From positions 1 to 35,895 of the forward strand of contig CASGHK010000008.1 in NCBI GenBank assembly GCA_949320185.1: a stretch of DNA of 35,895 nt, in the 5' to 3' direction. Positions 6,459-14,761 of the stretch are shown piece by piece. Both the position numbers and the translations under genes were made by a program. Position 1 is the stretch's first letter. Every line of letters starts with the position of its first letter. The stretch is from an uncultured Methanomicrobiales archaeon. GTDB taxonomy: Archaea > Halobacteriota > Methanomicrobia > Methanomicrobiales > Methanospirillaceae. A model generated the notes under the pieces. The model did no database searches. It was not told the DNA's origin and worked only from the letters and a program-made list of their open reading frames with translations.

Positions 6459-9296
6459 TCAGAAGGACGGGAGGGAGAAGAAGAACGTGCTGCCCACCCC
6501 GGGCGTCGACTCGAGCCAACACCGACCCCCGTGGCGCTCGACGATCCGTCTCACCACCGCGAGACCGATACCGGTCCCTTCATACTCCTCTCTCGTATGG
6601 AGCCGCTGAAAGATCTCGAAGACACGGTCGTGATCTCGCGGTTCGATCCCTATCCCGTTATCACGGACGGAGAAGACCCATTCGTCGCCTCTCCGTTCCG
6701 CCGAGATCTCGATGATCGGTGGCTCCTCCCGACGGTATTTGATCGCGTTCCCGATCAGGTTCAGGAAGACCTGGTGCAACTGGCTCGGGTCGCAGAGGAC
6801 GATCGGTAGCCGCTCCACGCGCACCTGTGCTCCCGTCCGTTCAATCGAGGCGCTGAGGGACTTCTGAACATCGGCGACCACCTCCCCGGCACTGGTCGGC
6901 TCGGGCGTCCTCCCGCCGGTGACGACCCGTGAGAAGACGAGCAGGTCCTGGATCATCGCCTGCATCCGGACTCCCCCCTCGATGATAAACCCGAGGAGCT
7001 CGTGTATCTCGGTCTCGGTCCTGTTGGCGAGCCGACGCTCGAGCAGCTGCGAGAACGAGACGACCGTCCGGAGGGGCTCCTGGAGGTCGTGGGAGGCGAC
7101 GTACGCGAATCGCTGCAGGTCCTCGTTGCTCTCTCGCAGGGCTTCTGCAGAGACCCGGAGCCGTTCTTCGGCCTGCCGCTGTGCGGTGACGTCCTCGGTC
7201 ATGCTGAAGAGGTGGAGGGGCCGGCCGGACAGGTCCTTCACCACGCCGACCGTGATATGGACCCAGACCGTCGTGCCGTCCGGCCGCAGGTACCGCTTGT
7301 CCCGCGCGTAGTCGTCGAGTTCTCCCCGGGAGACCCGAGCGGTGAGTGCGATCCCTTCGGCAATATCCTCGGGATGCGTGATTGCGAACGGTCCCATCTC
7401 GAGGAGCTCGTCCCTGGAGTATCCCGTGATGCGGCAGAGGGCCTCGTTCACCCGGAGAAACCGGTCGTCGAGGGTGAGCACCGCCATCCCGATCGGGGCC
7501 TGTTCGAAGATCCGGCTGAACCGTTCCTCGCTCTCAAGCTGCTGCTGGGTCGCGAGCTCGCGTACGGCCATCTCATGGACCAGAATCTCATTTGTCCGGG
7601 TCAGTTCTTCCGTGCGCTCCTCGACGAGGCGTTCGAGATCGTCGCGGTACCGCCGGAGTTCCTCGACCTGGCGTCGCTCCTCCGTGACATCCTTGTAGAG
7701 GTAGAGGCGCCCGAAGGCTCGTCCATCGTCGTCACGTACCTGGGCCGAGTACCTCCAGAGGGACCTGCCGTCACGCAGACGGATCTCGTCTGTCACTTCC
7801 TCCGTCGACTCACCGTCCTTAAGGGCTTCGCACGACTCGCGAAACTCGACCGGGTCTTCGACGATCGGTGCGACCCATGCGATGAAATCGCCGTGCAAAA
7901 AATCGTGCCGGCGGAGCTCGTCGCAGAGCCCCTCCCATTTCCAGATCCGGCAGAACCGATCGTTCAGGTAGAGGAATCGATCCGTCTCGTCGTCGACGAC
8001 GCAGTACCCGAACGGGGAGAGGTCGGTAATGCGGGCGAGCAGCGCCTCGCTCCGCTGCACCGCCGCCTCCTGCTCTCTCTGTTCCGTGATATCCGTCAGA
8101 ACCCCCCTCAGTTCGATCACTTCGCCATCGACCTCGATCGGTCGGGTATAGACCCGCACCCAGCGTCCCTCGCTCGAAGAGGTCACCATCCGGAACTCGT
8201 GCGGCCCGTTCTCCCCCGCGAAGAGCCCGGCAAAGAGGGTCTCGACCCACGGTCGGTCCTCGGGGTGGACAAACTCGAAGTACTGGCGGCCGACCAGTTC
8301 CTCGGGTCGGTACCCCGAGACGGCGGTGATGACCGGGCTCACGTAGGTGATCCGCCCCTGGCGATCGATCTCGTAGATAACATCGTTGATGCTTTCCACG
8401 AGCGCGCGATAACGCCGTTCGCTCTGAACGAGCTCCTCCTCCGCCCGTTTCAGTCCAGTGATGTCACGGATCGACTCGATCGCACCGGCAGGCCTTCCCT
8501 CCGGCGACATAAGCAGGCTCGCCTTGCCCCACAGGTGCACGCCGGCTCCCCGGTTCCAGGACGGGACGAACATCTCGGCGACGAGGGTCCCGTCCTGCCG
8601 CTCCAGGCGCGTGTACGATTCGAGCCCCAGGTCGCCGCAATCAGAGAGGACCCGGTCAGCGAGGAGCGGGAGGCGCGCCTCGCCGTAGAACGGCACGGAA
8701 TACGCGCGGTCCGTGGACCCGATCATCTCCTCCTTTCCGACCCCCGTCAGCTCCTCCATCGCACGGTTCCACGCGATGACGGTCCTCTCGTCGTCGATCA
8801 CGAGGGTCGGGTCGGGGAGGAAGTCGATGATCTCCGTCAACCGACGGTTCAGTCGTTCGAGGGCCTCCTGGTGCTCCAGGATAGCGGTCAGGTCCTCGTA
8901 GGCGACGAGCCGATCCCCTGATCCAAGAGAGATCGGCCGGAATAGCACCTGCCGGTCCGTCCCGTCCCGGCAACGGACCCGAAAGAGCCGGGGTGAGGGC
9001 TCCCCGGCCCCTTCGTGCTCCATGTCCTCCTTCCAGAGGGCGATCGCCCTCTTCCTCTCCTCCTCGTCAGGGAAGGCCTGATCGAACCACTCGCGTCCGG
9101 TCGGGAGCTGGGTGCCTGTGAACCCGAAGAGCTCTCTGAACTTGGCGTTGATAAACCGGTACCGTCCCTCTGCATCGATCAGGGCAAGCGGGCAGGGGGC
9201 GAGCTCCGCAATCTGTTCGAACGGGAGCGGGTTCGCTGGAGCAACACCGATCTCCATCCCCCTCGCCGTCTCCCGCTCGTCTTTTCTCTCCGCCAT
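6459..9296 (-). CDS. Multi-PAS sensor histidine kinase, 945 aa, cytoplasmic
   Basis: Five PAS domains can be traced in order (roughly residues 20-140, 150-270, 295-415, 420-535 and 590-710), with PAC-like ends before each following domain and a coiled linker before the fifth. A histidine-phosphotransfer helix with His736 in Ser-His-Asp-Leu-Gln-Glu-Pro follows. The C-terminal ATPase has the N box (Asn-Leu-Ile-Gly-Asn), Asp-Asn-Gly-Ile-Gly-Ile and Gly-Thr-Gly-Ile-Gly-Leu. There is no TM segment, so it should sense an internal signal; cofactors cannot be told from sequence. ATG 9296 was chosen because GAGGT lies 6-7 nt upstream; a TTG at 9383 would add 29 residues. No response regulator is nearby, so its partner must be elsewhere. 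Confidence 0.93.
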   Translation of the reverse strand: MAERKDERETARGMEIGVAPANPLPFEQIAELAPCPLALIDAEGRYRFINAKFRELFGFTGTQLPTGREWFDQAFPDEEERKRAIALWKEDMEHEGAGEPSPRLFRVRCRDGTDRQVLFRPISLGSGDRLVAYEDLTAILEHQEALERLNRRLTEIIDFLPDPTLVIDDERTVIAWNRAMEELTGVGKEEMIGSTDRAYSVPFYGEARLPLLADRVLSDCGDLGLESYTRLERQDGTLVAEMFVPSWNRGAGVHLWGKASLLMSPEGRPAGAIESIRDITGLKRAEEELVQSERRYRALVESINDVIYEIDRQGRITYVSPVITAVSGYRPEELVGRQYFEFVHPEDRPWVETLFAGLFAGENGPHEFRMVTSSSEGRWVRVYTRPIEVDGEVIELRGVLTDITEQREQEAAVQRSEALLARITDLSPFGYCVVDDETDRFLYLNDRFCRIWKWEGLCDELRRHDFLHGDFIAWVAPIVEDPVEFRESCEALKDGESTEEVTDEIRLRDGRSLWRYSAQVRDDDGRAFGRLYLYKDVTEERRQVEELRRYRDDLERLVEERTEELTRTNEILVHEMAVRELATQQQLESEERFSRIFEQAPIGMAVLTLDDRFLRVNEALCRITGYSRDELLEMGPFAITHPEDIAEGIALTARVSRGELDDYARDKRYLRPDGTTVWVHITVGVVKDLSGRPLHLFSMTEDVTAQRQAEERLRVSAEALRESNEDLQRFAYVASHDLQEPLRTVVSFSQLLERRLANRTETEIHELLGFIIEGGVRMQAMIQDLLVFSRVVTGGRTPEPTSAGEVVADVQKSLSASIERTGAQVRVERLPIVLCDPSQLHQVFLNLIGNAIKYRREEPPIIEISAERRGDEWVFSVRDNGIGIEPRDHDRVFEIFQRLHTREEYEGTGIGLAVVRRIVERHGGRCWLESTPGVGSTFFFSLPSF

Positions 9297-9518
9297 GACC
9301 CGACCTCGTGATGCCCCGTCCAGCCTCCGTCCGTCTCGTTCGATAGAGAGATCGTTCCGATCCAGGCGGCGGTTTCTGAACAATCAATCTCATCAGTGAT
9401 GATGAAAGTATGCCCCGGTTATCTGGAGTAATGTTAATGTCCGTAAACCTCTTCATGCTCATTGTTCAATACATTCATATCCGGCCTGGGAAAGCAGACC
9501 CGCCCGGAGGGGGTTACA

Positions 9519-10367
9519 ATGGACGAAAGCAACACGAGGACGGAATGTGCATCGATCTGGGCCGACCGGATGCGCCGACACCTGGCCACCCCTCATCTCC
9601 TCCCACTTCGACCGGGAACGGCCCTCGAGGATATCGCCCGCAACTCCCTTCCGGCCATCGAAGAGGCACGGGCCTACCTTGCCGAGATGACGGAGAACGA
9701 AGGGGAGCTGGCAGGCCGTTCCGTGCTGATCGTGGAAGGGACACCCCTCCTCCCGTATCTGATGGCCCGTCGGGGCGTGAAGGTGACGGTGACGACCCGC
9801 TCCCGCCGCTATGCTTCCTTTCTTGGCGGCTGCTCCCGGCAGCGCCGGGTGGAGGACTCGGTGACCGTCCTGTCCGGTCCCTTCGAGGTGGCCCGGGAGT
9901 CCGGGCCGTTCGACATGGTGATCGGCTCCGCCGCCCTCTATACCCCCGAGATCGAGGAGACGATCGACCGCCTGCTCGACCTCGTCGATGGCAGGCTCCA
10001 CCTCTTCTGGCCCGAGAGCGCTCCCCCGCAGATCCGGTTCCTTGCCGGGATCTGGCCCGACGTCCACGGCGCTCCCTACGTGGACCCGCCCTACGCATCG
10101 AGCCTCGCCCGGGTCCTGGAGAGCCTGGGATACCGGTTCGAGATCACCTACGCCGAGGTCGGGGAGCCGGTGATATACCCCACGATCGGGGATGCGGTGG
10201 CCGACTGCGCAGCGCGAATGGGCGGTGTCGACAGGCGGGGGGAGAACCACCTGCGGCGTGCGCTCCGGACCTCGCTCACCATGGCAAAGGAGGGGCTTCG
10301 GTTCCGCGGCACCTACCGGCGCGCCCAGATCGTGATCCCGGCTCGGTCGGCGCCGGAGACCACGTAA
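9519..10367 (+). CDS. Putative SAM-dependent methyltransferase-like protein, 282 aa
   Basis: ATG 9519 is preferred over earlier in-frame starts because GGAGGGGG stands 5 nt upstream. After a helical N-terminal region (~1-60) comes a Rossmann-like strand-loop-helix (about residues 65-90, a hydrophobic strand, Glu-Gly-Thr and then a helix), and later a Phe-Asp-Met-Val-Ile-Gly strand resembling motif IV of class I methyltransferases. The glycine-rich loop is degenerate, so cofactor binding is uncertain and the substrate unknown. It precedes pth2 and truD by 56 nt on the same strand, hinting at a translation- or RNA-linked role. The 9297-9518 gap to the divergent kinase gene is AT-richer and presumably holds both promoters. 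Confidence 0.55.
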   Translation: MDESNTRTECASIWADRMRRHLATPHLLPLRPGTALEDIARNSLPAIEEARAYLAEMTENEGELAGRSVLIVEGTPLLPYLMARRGVKVTVTTRSRRYASFLGGCSRQRRVEDSVTVLSGPFEVARESGPFDMVIGSAALYTPEIEETIDRLLDLVDGRLHLFWPESAPPQIRFLAGIWPDVHGAPYVDPPYASSLARVLESLGYRFEITYAEVGEPVIYPTIGDAVADCAARMGGVDRRGENHLRRALRTSLTMAKEGLRFRGTYRRAQIVIPARSAPETT

Positions 10368-10423
10368 CCGATCCCCTCCTTCTCACGGCAGGGCTATCAT
10401 CCCAGCGGGCGACCAGGTACGGG

Positions 10424-10786
10424 ATGCCCCCCGACGACGAGTTCCGGTTTAAACAGTGCCTCCTCATCCGCGCTGACCTCAAGATCTCCTGCGGTAAACG
10501 ATGCGCTCAGGTCGCCCACGCGGCGGTGATGGCCTACGAACACGCCGGCAAGGAGGAACGGCGTGCGTGGCTGAACGAGGGGCAGAAGAAGGTGGTCCTG
10601 AAGGTTCCATCGCTCCAGGCTCTCTACGAGTTGAAGGTGATCGCCGAGCGGCAGGGGATCTCGACGGCATTGATCCAGGACGCCGGCATGACCGAGGTGC
10701 CGCCGGGAACGATCACAGCCCTGGGACTCGGCCCGGCACGCTCCGAGGTGCTCGACCGCGTGACCGGCGGCCTCTCGCTCCTATGA
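10424..10786 (+). CDS. pth2: Peptidyl-tRNA hydrolase, archaeal/eukaryotic type (Pth2)
   Basis: 120 aa, typical for Pth2. It releases tRNA from stalled peptidyl-tRNA. The family signature Gly-Lys-x2-x-Gln-Val-Ala-His-Ala-Ala lies near residue 23-32, followed by Lys-Val-Val-Leu-Lys, the Asp-Ala-Gly segment and the terminal Gly-Pro-Ala motif. ATG 10424 gives the family length; the frame is open far upstream but that part overlaps the previous gene in another frame. The stop overlaps the truD start as ATGA, so the two are probably translationally coupled. The protein is cytoplasmic. Confidence 0.95.
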   Translation: MPPDDEFRFKQCLLIRADLKISCGKRCAQVAHAAVMAYEHAGKEERRAWLNEGQKKVVLKVPSLQALYELKVIAERQGISTALIQDAGMTEVPPGTITALGLGPARSEVLDRVTGGLSLL

Positions 10787-12054
10787 TCCCCTCCGACCAG
10801 CCACTCGAACGATCGCTCGGCATCAGCTGGTACGCGAACGAGGCGCCCGGTACCGGGGGGCATCTCCGGGCCTCGCCCGAGGACTTCGTGGTCGAAGAGT
10901 GCGAGACGCTCCCCCCGCTCACCGGCGGGCCGTACCTGGTCTGCCGCCTCTCGAAACGGAACTGGGAGCAGGGAAAGGCGGTCCGGGTGATCACAGGCCG
11001 GCTCGGCATCAGCCACCGGCGGTGCTCGTTCGCCGGCACCAAGGACCGACGGGCGGTGACCACCCAGGCGATCGCCCTCTACGGGGTAACCGACGAGGCG
11101 GTTCGGGCGCTCACGATCCCCGATCTCACCATTGAACCCCTGGGCCATGCAAACCGTGGTCTTGCCCTCGGTGACCTTGCGGGCAACCGTTTTCACCTGG
11201 TCATCCGTGAATGTGAGACCGATGACCTGGAGACGAGGGTGGAAACAGCCACAAAGGCGGTGACAGCTGGCATTCCGAACTACGTCGGACTCCAGAGGTT
11301 CGGCGTCGTCCGTCCGGTGACGCACGTCGTCGGCCGGCTCCTCGTCGCCGGGGACGTCGAGGGGGCCGTCCTGGCCTATATCGGCATGTCGTTTCCGACC
11401 GAGTCCGACCCCGTCAGGACCGCCCGGGAGGCGTTCATGGCGGACCAGAACCCACGTGACGCACTCGCCCGCTACCCTGTGCCCCTCCGGTACGAGCGGG
11501 CGATGCTCCACCACCTCGCTGGCTCCCCCCGCGACTACGCCGGGGCGCTCTCTGCCCTGCCGCCGAAGCTCGCTTCGATGCTCGTCTCCGCCTACCAGTC
11601 CCACCTCTTCAACCGGGTGCTCTCCGCGCGGATCGAACGCGGCATCCCCCTGGAGGAGCCGGAGGTGGGCGACCGGCTGATCTTTTCGGACGGCCGGACG
11701 GATGTGGTCGAGCCCCGTTCGATCGGGCCGGCGCGACTGCTCGTCCGGCGCAAGCGAGCCAGGATCGGGATCGCGCTCCCGGGGAGCACCCCGTTCGAGG
11801 AGCGCGGCGAGACCGACGCCATCACCCGTCGGCTGCTCGAAGAGGACGGGGTTGACGAGTCCGGCTTCGAACGGGCTGCACAGCTCGTCGGCACCCCGTT
11901 CTCCGGTGCAGTCCGACCGATCCGGCTCTCCACCAGAGTCGAGAGCCGGGTCGACGATGACCATTTCGAGCTCTCCTTTGCCCTCGGACCGGGTCAGTAC
12001 GCCACGACGGTCTGCCGGGAGTTCATGAAGGTCGACCCTCTCCAGATGGTCTAG
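10783..12054 (+). CDS. truD: tRNA pseudouridine(13) synthase TruD
   Basis: 423 aa. It isomerises a uridine in tRNA (U13 in bacteria; archaeal members are usually longer than E. coli TruD, as here). The catalytic Asp88 sits in Phe-Ala-Gly-Thr-Lys-Asp-Arg. The TruD-specific Tyr-Val-Gly-Leu-Gln-Arg-Phe-Gly motif lies near residue 170, and a middle insertion domain follows. The ATG overlaps the pth2 stop by 4 nt. The gene ends in CTAG, whose other strand supplies the stop of the convergent downstream gene. Confidence 0.95.
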   Translation: MIPSDQPLERSLGISWYANEAPGTGGHLRASPEDFVVEECETLPPLTGGPYLVCRLSKRNWEQGKAVRVITGRLGISHRRCSFAGTKDRRAVTTQAIALYGVTDEAVRALTIPDLTIEPLGHANRGLALGDLAGNRFHLVIRECETDDLETRVETATKAVTAGIPNYVGLQRFGVVRPVTHVVGRLLVAGDVEGAVLAYIGMSFPTESDPVRTAREAFMADQNPRDALARYPVPLRYERAMLHHLAGSPRDYAGALSALPPKLASMLVSAYQSHLFNRVLSARIERGIPLEEPEVGDRLIFSDGRTDVVEPRSIGPARLLVRRKRARIGIALPGSTPFEERGETDAITRRLLEEDGVDESGFERAAQLVGTPFSGAVRPIRLSTRVESRVDDDHFELSFALGPGQYATTVCREFMKVDPLQMV

Positions 12055-12731
12055 GGGTAGAGGACGTCGTACTCGGTCACCAGGTTGGTGCCACAGAGAT
12101 AATGGGCCTTGAGGGAGAGGTGGATCATCTCCTCCTCCGAGTCGATCCGCATCCCCCCGACCAGTGAGGGAGTGTCCTCTCCCCCCACGATGAAGGGGAG
12201 ATGGATCAGCCGGATCTCGTCCACGAGCCGGTGGTGGAGCATGTGCCAGTTCAGGGTCGGCCCTCCTTCGATCATGAGCGTCGATACCCCGTACCTCTCG
12301 ACAAGGAGACGCATGAGGAGCGGCAGATCAACCCGCTCGACGCCGGCTTCGAGGACGTCAACGCCAGCGGCACGGAGAGCCGCCACCCGTTCCGGTGGTG
12401 CGCGTTCGGAGACGGCCACCACCGTCTTCGCCTCCGTGCCCAGGACGTTCGCCCCCTCCGGGAGATCGGCGTCCGACGAGGGGATCACCCGGAGCGGGCT
12501 TGGCCCATCGACGAAACGAACGGTGAGGTGGGAGTCATCGATCCGGATGGTATTCGACCCGACCATGATCGCATCGTACCGCGCGCGGGTCTCGTGAAGG
12601 AGCACTTCGGTCTCGGGGGCCATGTACTTCATCAGGCGCTTGCTCGACGCGCCTCTCTTGAGGGTCAGCTTCCCGTCGGCCGTGATCTCCGACATCATCA
12701 GCACGTGCGGCCGAATACGGTCGTCTGGCAT
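12051..12731 (-). CDS. 2,5-diamino-6-(ribosylamino)pyrimidinone 5'-phosphate reductase (archaeal riboflavin pathway)
   Basis: 226 aa, a RibD C-terminal-type reductase. Archaeal members reduce the ribose side chain of the GTP-derived diaminopyrimidine with NAD(P)H, before deamination, on the way to riboflavin (and, in methanogens, F420's deazaflavin). Visible are the N-terminal Arg-Pro-His-Val-x-Met strand with a later Asp-Gly-Lys, the Ala-Ile-Met-Val-Gly-Ser-Asn-Thr motif near residue 60 and the C-terminal Glu-Gly-Gly-Pro-Thr-Leu-Asn. ATG 12731 was chosen because GGGAGA lies 6 nt upstream; an ATG at 12755 would add eight residues. Specific substrate assignment rests on family knowledge. Confidence 0.88.
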   Translation of the reverse strand: MPDDRIRPHVLMMSEITADGKLTLKRGASSKRLMKYMAPETEVLLHETRARYDAIMVGSNTIRIDDSHLTVRFVDGPSPLRVIPSSDADLPEGANVLGTEAKTVVAVSERAPPERVAALRAAGVDVLEAGVERVDLPLLMRLLVERYGVSTLMIEGGPTLNWHMLHHRLVDEIRLIHLPFIVGGEDTPSLVGGMRIDSEEEMIHLSLKAHYLCGTNLVTEYDVLYP

Positions 12732-12830
12732 GATATTCTCCCTGATACAGGACATTCGCGCCGGAGAGATAAAAAGGGGGGAGGTTTATGCCATCATCCG
12801 ACCCGCTCTTTTATCCCCGCCCCCGCCAGA

Positions 12831-12838
12831 GTATATCA
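12831..12838 (+). promoter_or_regulatory. TATA-like element before the CDP-alcohol phosphatidyltransferase gene
   Basis: GTATATCA lies about 40 nt before the GTG start at 12875. Between them, CCCTC, a TTTT loop and GAGGG (about 12846-12859) can form a small hairpin just before the ribosome-binding GGAG. The divergent gene at 12731 has its own TTTTTATC-like element in the same gap. Confidence 0.35.
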
Positions 12839-12874
12839 GAGCAGCCCTCTTTTGAGGGGCCATGGAGATCGGAC

Positions 12875-13525
12875 GTGAATATTACCGCGCTGCGACCCAG
12901 GTTTCGGCGGTACCTGGAACCGCTTGCGGGTCTGTTCGTCCGTCTGCATCTCTCCCCCAACCAGCTCTCTCTCCTCTCACTCGTCGCGGGATTTGCCTGC
13001 ATGGCCCTCTTCGCCACCCAGCACTTCTTCACAGGGGCGCTCCTCCTCTTCGCATCGGCCGTGCTGGACCTCGTCGACGGCTCCGTCGCCCGTCTCACCG
13101 GCCGGCACTCCTGTTTCGGGGCCGTCTTCGACTGGATAGTCGACAAGTACGTGGACGCCGCCGTCCTGCTCGGTGTTGGACTCTCCAGTATCCCGATCGT
13201 CTCGAGCGTCCTACCTGTCTCCCCCATCGCCGACACTGGAGTCGTGATGCTCGCGATCATCGGTTCGTTGATGAACACGTTCATCAAGCCCGTCGTCTAC
13301 GCGGAGGTGGGCTATGTCGAGCGCGAGGGCGGCAAGATCCAGGACCCGCTCGAAGGTGTCGGTTTCTTCGGCCGGCCCGAGACGGTCCTCTGCCTCTGCC
13401 TCGGGGGCGCGGCTCACCTCCTGGTGGGGCCGGCGGCGATGGGCATAGCGATCGTTTTGATCGCGGTCTGCACCAACCTCTCGGCCGCCCAGCGGGTCAT
13501 CTACCTCTACCGACGGCTCTCATGA
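12875..13525 (+). CDS. CDP-alcohol phosphatidyltransferase (archaeal phospholipid headgroup synthase)
   Basis: 216 aa membrane protein. GTG 12875 was chosen: GGAG lies 7 nt upstream and the start sits just before the conserved N-terminus. The complete family signature is present: Asp65-x2-Asp68-Gly69-x2-Ala72-Arg73-x8-Gly82-x3-Asp86-x3-Asp90, which binds Mg2+ and the CDP-lipid. About five to six TM helices follow. It should condense CDP-archaeol with an alcohol; which one (serine, inositol phosphate or glycerol phosphate) cannot be decided from the motif. Its 3' end overlaps the convergent archaeosortase gene by 29 nt. In haloarchaea phosphatidylethanolamine-type lipids are needed for ArtA anchoring, so a functional link is plausible but inferred. 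Confidence 0.88.
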   Translation: MNITALRPRFRRYLEPLAGLFVRLHLSPNQLSLLSLVAGFACMALFATQHFFTGALLLFASAVLDLVDGSVARLTGRHSCFGAVFDWIVDKYVDAAVLLGVGLSSIPIVSSVLPVSPIADTGVVMLAIIGSLMNTFIKPVVYAEVGYVEREGGKIQDPLEGVGFFGRPETVLCLCLGGAAHLLVGPAAMGIAIVLIAVCTNLSAAQRVIYLYRRLS

Positions 13526-14306
13526 GGTCGCCCCGGTAGATCTCGACCAGGTCGGCCGCCAGGTCACCGAGCGCCGGGACGAGGCGGAAGAGGGCCCAGG
13601 CGATGAGGACAAGGACAACGAGAGCGCCCAGTTCGGCGAGGACGTTGTGCGCCCAGAAGAAGGACTCGTACCCGAACTCTCCGTTCCCGGCGATCCCGGG
13701 AAGGTATGGGAACCACTGGTCCGTGTACGCGATCACCACGAAGACGTTCCGCAGCAGGTTCAGGACATATATCACGGGTGCGACTGCGAGGAAAGCGAGC
13801 GCTCGCTCGCGGAGGGTGGCGGGGACGGCGAACGCCACCCCGAGCATGATCGCGATCGACTGGATCCCGGTACAGGCGAGGATGATCTCGACCCTGAGGC
13901 CGTTGTGGATCAGGATGTTCCAGGCCCACATCCCGTACTGGAAACCGATTACGTCCAGCATCCAGGTAAGCTGGCCGAAGACGACCCCGATCAGCCAGTC
14001 TCCGAGCGGCTGGAAGAACGCGAAGGGGGCGTAAAGTACGAACGCGATCGCAGCGCCGCGAGTGAGGGCGATCACCGACTGGTCGAGGGCGAGCAGCCGG
14101 CGAACGGAGATCCACAGAAACGGTATCGATGCGACCGTCAGGGCCGGGTAGACGAAGTTGTTCTCGGCCGCAAACTCGGGGAGGAGGGCGACCAGGACGA
14201 GCACCATACCGATCCATCCCGCGCACCCGGCGAACCGCCGGTGCGGCCCCGGCACCAGGAAGAGGGCGAACGCGAGGGCTGAGGCGAGGACGAGGTACTC
14301 GATCAT
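13497..14306 (-). CDS. artA: Archaeosortase (ArtA family)
   Basis: 269 aa with about seven to eight TM helices. The exosortase/archaeosortase catalytic set is visible: Cys145 in Ala-Cys-Thr-Gly-Ile-Gln-Ser, Arg186 in Asn-Leu-Leu-Arg-Asn and His220 in Phe-Trp-Ala-His-Asn. These enzymes cut C-terminal sorting signals (PGF-CTERM for ArtA) of S-layer and other surface proteins and, in haloarchaea, attach a prenyl lipid. No clear PGF-CTERM substrate is in this window; the PEGA-repeat protein at 26117-27475 has a C-terminal hydrophobic helix plus basic residues but no PGF. The last codons overlap the convergent phosphatidyltransferase gene. Family assignment is strong; the ArtA subtype is likely rather than proven. 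Confidence 0.9.
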   Translation of the reverse strand: MIEYLVLASALAFALFLVPGPHRRFAGCAGWIGMVLVLVALLPEFAAENNFVYPALTVASIPFLWISVRRLLALDQSVIALTRGAAIAFVLYAPFAFFQPLGDWLIGVVFGQLTWMLDVIGFQYGMWAWNILIHNGLRVEIILACTGIQSIAIMLGVAFAVPATLRERALAFLAVAPVIYVLNLLRNVFVVIAYTDQWFPYLPGIAGNGEFGYESFFWAHNVLAELGALVVLVLIAWALFRLVPALGDLAADLVEIYRGDLMRAVGRGR

Positions 14307-14402
14307 CAGTATGACTCGACGACCGCCGCTCTTATGGATTTCTCTCGAGGCAGGGGGGCACGGAAGAAGGCTTAATCTCCTCTCGACTCGAAGTTTTGAC
14401 TG

Positions 14403-14714
14403 ATGTTCTGTCCGCAGTGCAAGAGCCTGATGATCTCCTCGGCGGGCCAGCTCAAGTGCCGGCGGTGCGGGTACATCAGGCAGATCACCGACAGCGACCA
14501 GATGAAGAAGACCAATCTACGGCAGGAGAAGGAGATCATCTTCTTCGACGAGGAGGACGAGATCGCCACGAAGCCCACGATCGCGATCAAGTGCCCCGAG
14601 TGCAGTCACAACCTGGCCTTCTGGTGGATGCGGCAGCTTCGTTCGGCCGACGAGTCCGAGGTCCGGTTCTTCCGGTGCGTGTCGTGCGGCCACACGTGGC
14701 GTGAGTACGACTGA
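14403..14714 (+). CDS. tfs: Transcription factor S (archaeal TFIIS-like cleavage factor)
   Basis: 103 aa, the usual TFS length. It rescues backtracked RNA polymerase by stimulating transcript cleavage. Two zinc ribbons are seen: Cys3/Cys6 with Cys19/Cys22, and Cys64/Cys67 with Cys92/Cys95. The catalytic acidic hairpin pair is Asp83-Glu84, so this is an active TFS, not an inhibitory paralog. There is no Shine-Dalgarno just before the ATG, and a GCTTAAT element about 30 nt upstream suggests a leaderless or short-leader transcript. Confidence 0.95.
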   Translation: MFCPQCKSLMISSAGQLKCRRCGYIRQITDSDQMKKTNLRQEKEIIFFDEEDEIATKPTIAIKCPECSHNLAFWWMRQLRSADESEVRFFRCVSCGHTWREYD

Positions 14715-14729
14715 GGGTCGATACCGACC

Positions 14730-14744
14730 TTTTTACCCCTTTTT
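14730..14744 (+). terminator. Double T-run after TFS
   Basis: Two T5 runs (14730-14734 and 14740-14744) follow the TFS stop by about 15 nt, the type of U-rich signal that ends archaeal transcripts. They lie 18-32 nt before the next ATG at 14762 and may also serve as its AT-rich promoter element. Confidence 0.5.
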
Positions 14745-14761
14745 CTCCTATCTCTTTCTGC

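Noticed and set aside
7002-8921. A 639-codon plus-strand frame opposite the histidine kinase
   Set aside because: The minus strand encodes PAS, histidine-phosphotransfer and ATPase motifs in full; the plus frame is a high-GC shadow without motifs.
9410-10786. A single 458-codon frame appearing to fuse a long N-terminal region to Pth2
   Set aside because: The first ~340 codons overlap the methyltransferase-like gene in another frame and are Arg/Gly/Pro-rich noise. Pth2 homology begins at 10424 and gives the normal family length.
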